From Botryococcus braunii (taxonomy: Eukaryota; Chlorophyta; Trebouxiophyceae): a stretch of 42,500 nucleotides of DNA. The notes under the pieces were generated by a model that ran no database searches, was not told the DNA's origin, and saw only the letters and a program-made list of their open reading frames with translations. Location: NCBI GenBank assembly GCA_002005505.1, contig KV908512.1, positions 3,287-45,786 of the forward strand, read 5' to 3'. A program made the position numbers and the translations under genes. The first letter of the stretch is position 1, and each line of letters opens with the position of its first letter. Shown piece by piece: positions 27,806 to 42,500 of the stretch.

Positions 27806-28459
27806 ACGCATACTCCTTTCCCCAGCTGGAAAGACTTTTGACGGAGCGCCCGCCCCAAAACCACATCTACAATAGTTACGGCGCCATTTTGGCGAGCCCT
27901 TGGCATCTTGAAACAAATAACACAAGCAGATACCCAAGGATATTTCCAGTTCCAATTCCAGCCAAATTGGACATTAATTTAAAAGCCGCTCTTGGTCTCT
28001 TATAGGTGGTGAAACACATCACCAGGGCGAGCACCAAAAGATAAAAATTAAAAAATGATTCACGCCCGCTACTGCTGTGTGACATCCCGGTGTCCCCGAC
28101 AAGATAATAATGATAAAAAGGGAAGAAGGAGGAAACACTCTGAGAAGGGAAAAGCCCTTTTTTGGCAAGATCCAGCAAACCTCCAAGTGCTCTCCATCTT
28201 GCCCTCGTGGCAGGCTGACCCCGTAGGCACACATTTTTCTTTCTCTTTTTCCTCGTTGCCCTTTACCGGGATACAGCCGAAATATCACCGAAACGGCGAC
28301 GACCAACCAACGCACGAGGACGCGGCCCAAACCCGCCCCATCTACCTATACATGATTGCTTCACTTCTCATTTAGTTTACATCACGGCCACCCCTGGCAT
28401 CCTCAGTTCGTAATGTGAAAGCATGCCAGATGGAAGCGCTGGTGGACATAAAACGTTAA

Positions 28460-28750
28460 CATGTGCAGTATCCCCCCCCCCCCCCCCCAAAAAAAACACA
28501 AAAACCCCCAAAAGAGGGCTCTTTTCCTTACAAATTCTGCCACTGCTCACCGGGAAGAATTGTGCAACACTCTCTCCTGCTTACAAGCCCTGCCAGTGCT
28601 CACCGCGGAGCCTTGCGCAGCCCTCTCTTCTCACCCACAAACGCCCTGGCGAGTTATCGTAAAACGCTCTCTTCTCGTCACAAATCCTCTTCTCACTAAA
28701 CAAAAATTTAGCAAGACGGTTTCTTCTCCCAAAGCCAATGCTTCAAAAGG
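28460..28750. repeat. Poly(C) run and 50-60 bp degenerate repeats below the malate dehydrogenase stop
   Basis: C16 at about 28470-28486. Then three to four units with the order CTCTCTTCT, TTACAAACCCTGCCAGTGCT, CACCGCGGAG between 28515 and 28700. They probably lie in the 3' untranslated or downstream region of the minus-strand gene that ends at 28772. Confidence 0.65.
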
Positions 28751-28771
28751 GAGCAGTGCTTGCTGAGGCTC

Positions 28772-42050
<13,279 letters not shown>

Positions 42051-42500
42051 CTGCACGCCAGCATCCCCAACTATCACTGCTGCTCTCCTGGGAAAACCAA
42101 GACACCCTGACAAAACCAAAACCTCCAAGAAAATCCCAGACTTCTCAAAATGGAATCCCGGACATTCTCCAGGAAAGTGCCGGACTTCTCAAAATGTGAA
42201 CATTGCAGACTGGACAACCCGTCCACTCTGTGGCTGCCAGGTAGGATTAAAGTTTTACTCCATCCCCAAACGTCGCAATGTGGGAGGACGCTCAAGGTAC
42301 AACCTTGTGTAGACACTTCAGCATGAGCAGCAGAGGCCAAAGCCTGCCAGGCCTAAAGTTCAAATCCCGCAAGAATTATATCTTGCAGGAGGCCCTGTTC
42401 TGCCAGAATCCTATCTTACAAACGGCCGACACACGACGTAGTCCTGGAATCCCACTACCCCGCATTTCCATTTTCCTGGGATTGAAGCACACCAAATGTG
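42051..42500. other. PDX1 intron (partial)
   Basis: Ends in the acceptor gcgtgcag (minus strand) before 42050. It contains a duplicated CAGACTTCTCAAAATG/CGGACTTCTCAAAATG block at about 42147 and 42180. The exon encoding the PDX1 N-terminus was not found here. Confidence 0.6.

Noticed and set aside
28019..28330. Minus-strand frames downstream of malate dehydrogenase as an extra exon
   Set aside because: The gene already ends with the family's usual terminal residues at 28772, and these frames show no homology or proper splice context.

Overview
This window is nuclear DNA from a eukaryote, most likely a green alga. Three things point there. One gene encodes a chloroplast-type NADP-malate dehydrogenase with the C-terminal cysteine extension of the green lineage. 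Another encodes a VAMP72/VAMP7-type longin R-SNARE with plant-like sequence. A 32-bp tandem array carries the plant-type telomere-like string TTTAGGG in every unit. Genes have many introns, exons are GC-rich, and almost every intron holds long (CA)n, (GA)n or homopolymer C tracts. A microsatellite-rich prasinophyte such as Cymbomonas would fit, but that name is a guess from memory of the style of the genome, not a search result.

Layout. 1-2.2 kb: GA microsatellite, then the C-terminal exons of a TylF-like class I methyltransferase (+). 2.2-14.7 kb: gene-poor DNA with microsatellites, several hairpin or foldback elements (the largest has arms of about 0.5 kb at 11.0-12.1 kb), a degraded LINE-type retroelement end at 8.1-8.45 kb and a few orphan exons. 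15.2-18.6 kb: an ALKBH1-type AlkB dioxygenase (+) whose main exon is swollen by several hundred codons of degenerate repeats. 18.9-19.7 kb: two families of degenerate repeats. 21.4-24.4 kb: a complete four-exon R-SNARE gene (+). 24.4-28.7 kb: intergenic DNA with tandem arrays. 28.8-35.1 kb: a complete nine-exon NADP-malate dehydrogenase gene (-). 37.3-42.05 kb: the last six exons of PDX1, the synthase subunit of pyridoxal 5'-phosphate synthase (-); its first exon lies beyond the window.

The genes are unrelated in function (redox shuttling in the chloroplast, vitamin B6 synthesis, membrane fusion, nucleic-acid demethylation) and do not form an operon or cluster.

The most interesting pattern is shared by three of these genes. 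Introns contain degenerate tandem copies of their own splice junction: the last bases of the exon plus the donor, or the acceptor plus the first bases of the next exon. There are about five decoy copies before the last R-SNARE exon, about eight after exon 8 of the malate dehydrogenase gene, and smaller sets at three junctions of PDX1. This suggests that introns here grow by tandem duplication across exon edges, leaving rows of candidate splice sites. The malate dehydrogenase also lacks the N-terminal regulatory cysteine pair and the internal partner cysteine of land-plant enzymes but keeps the C-terminal pair, and one of its introns begins with GC rather than GT.
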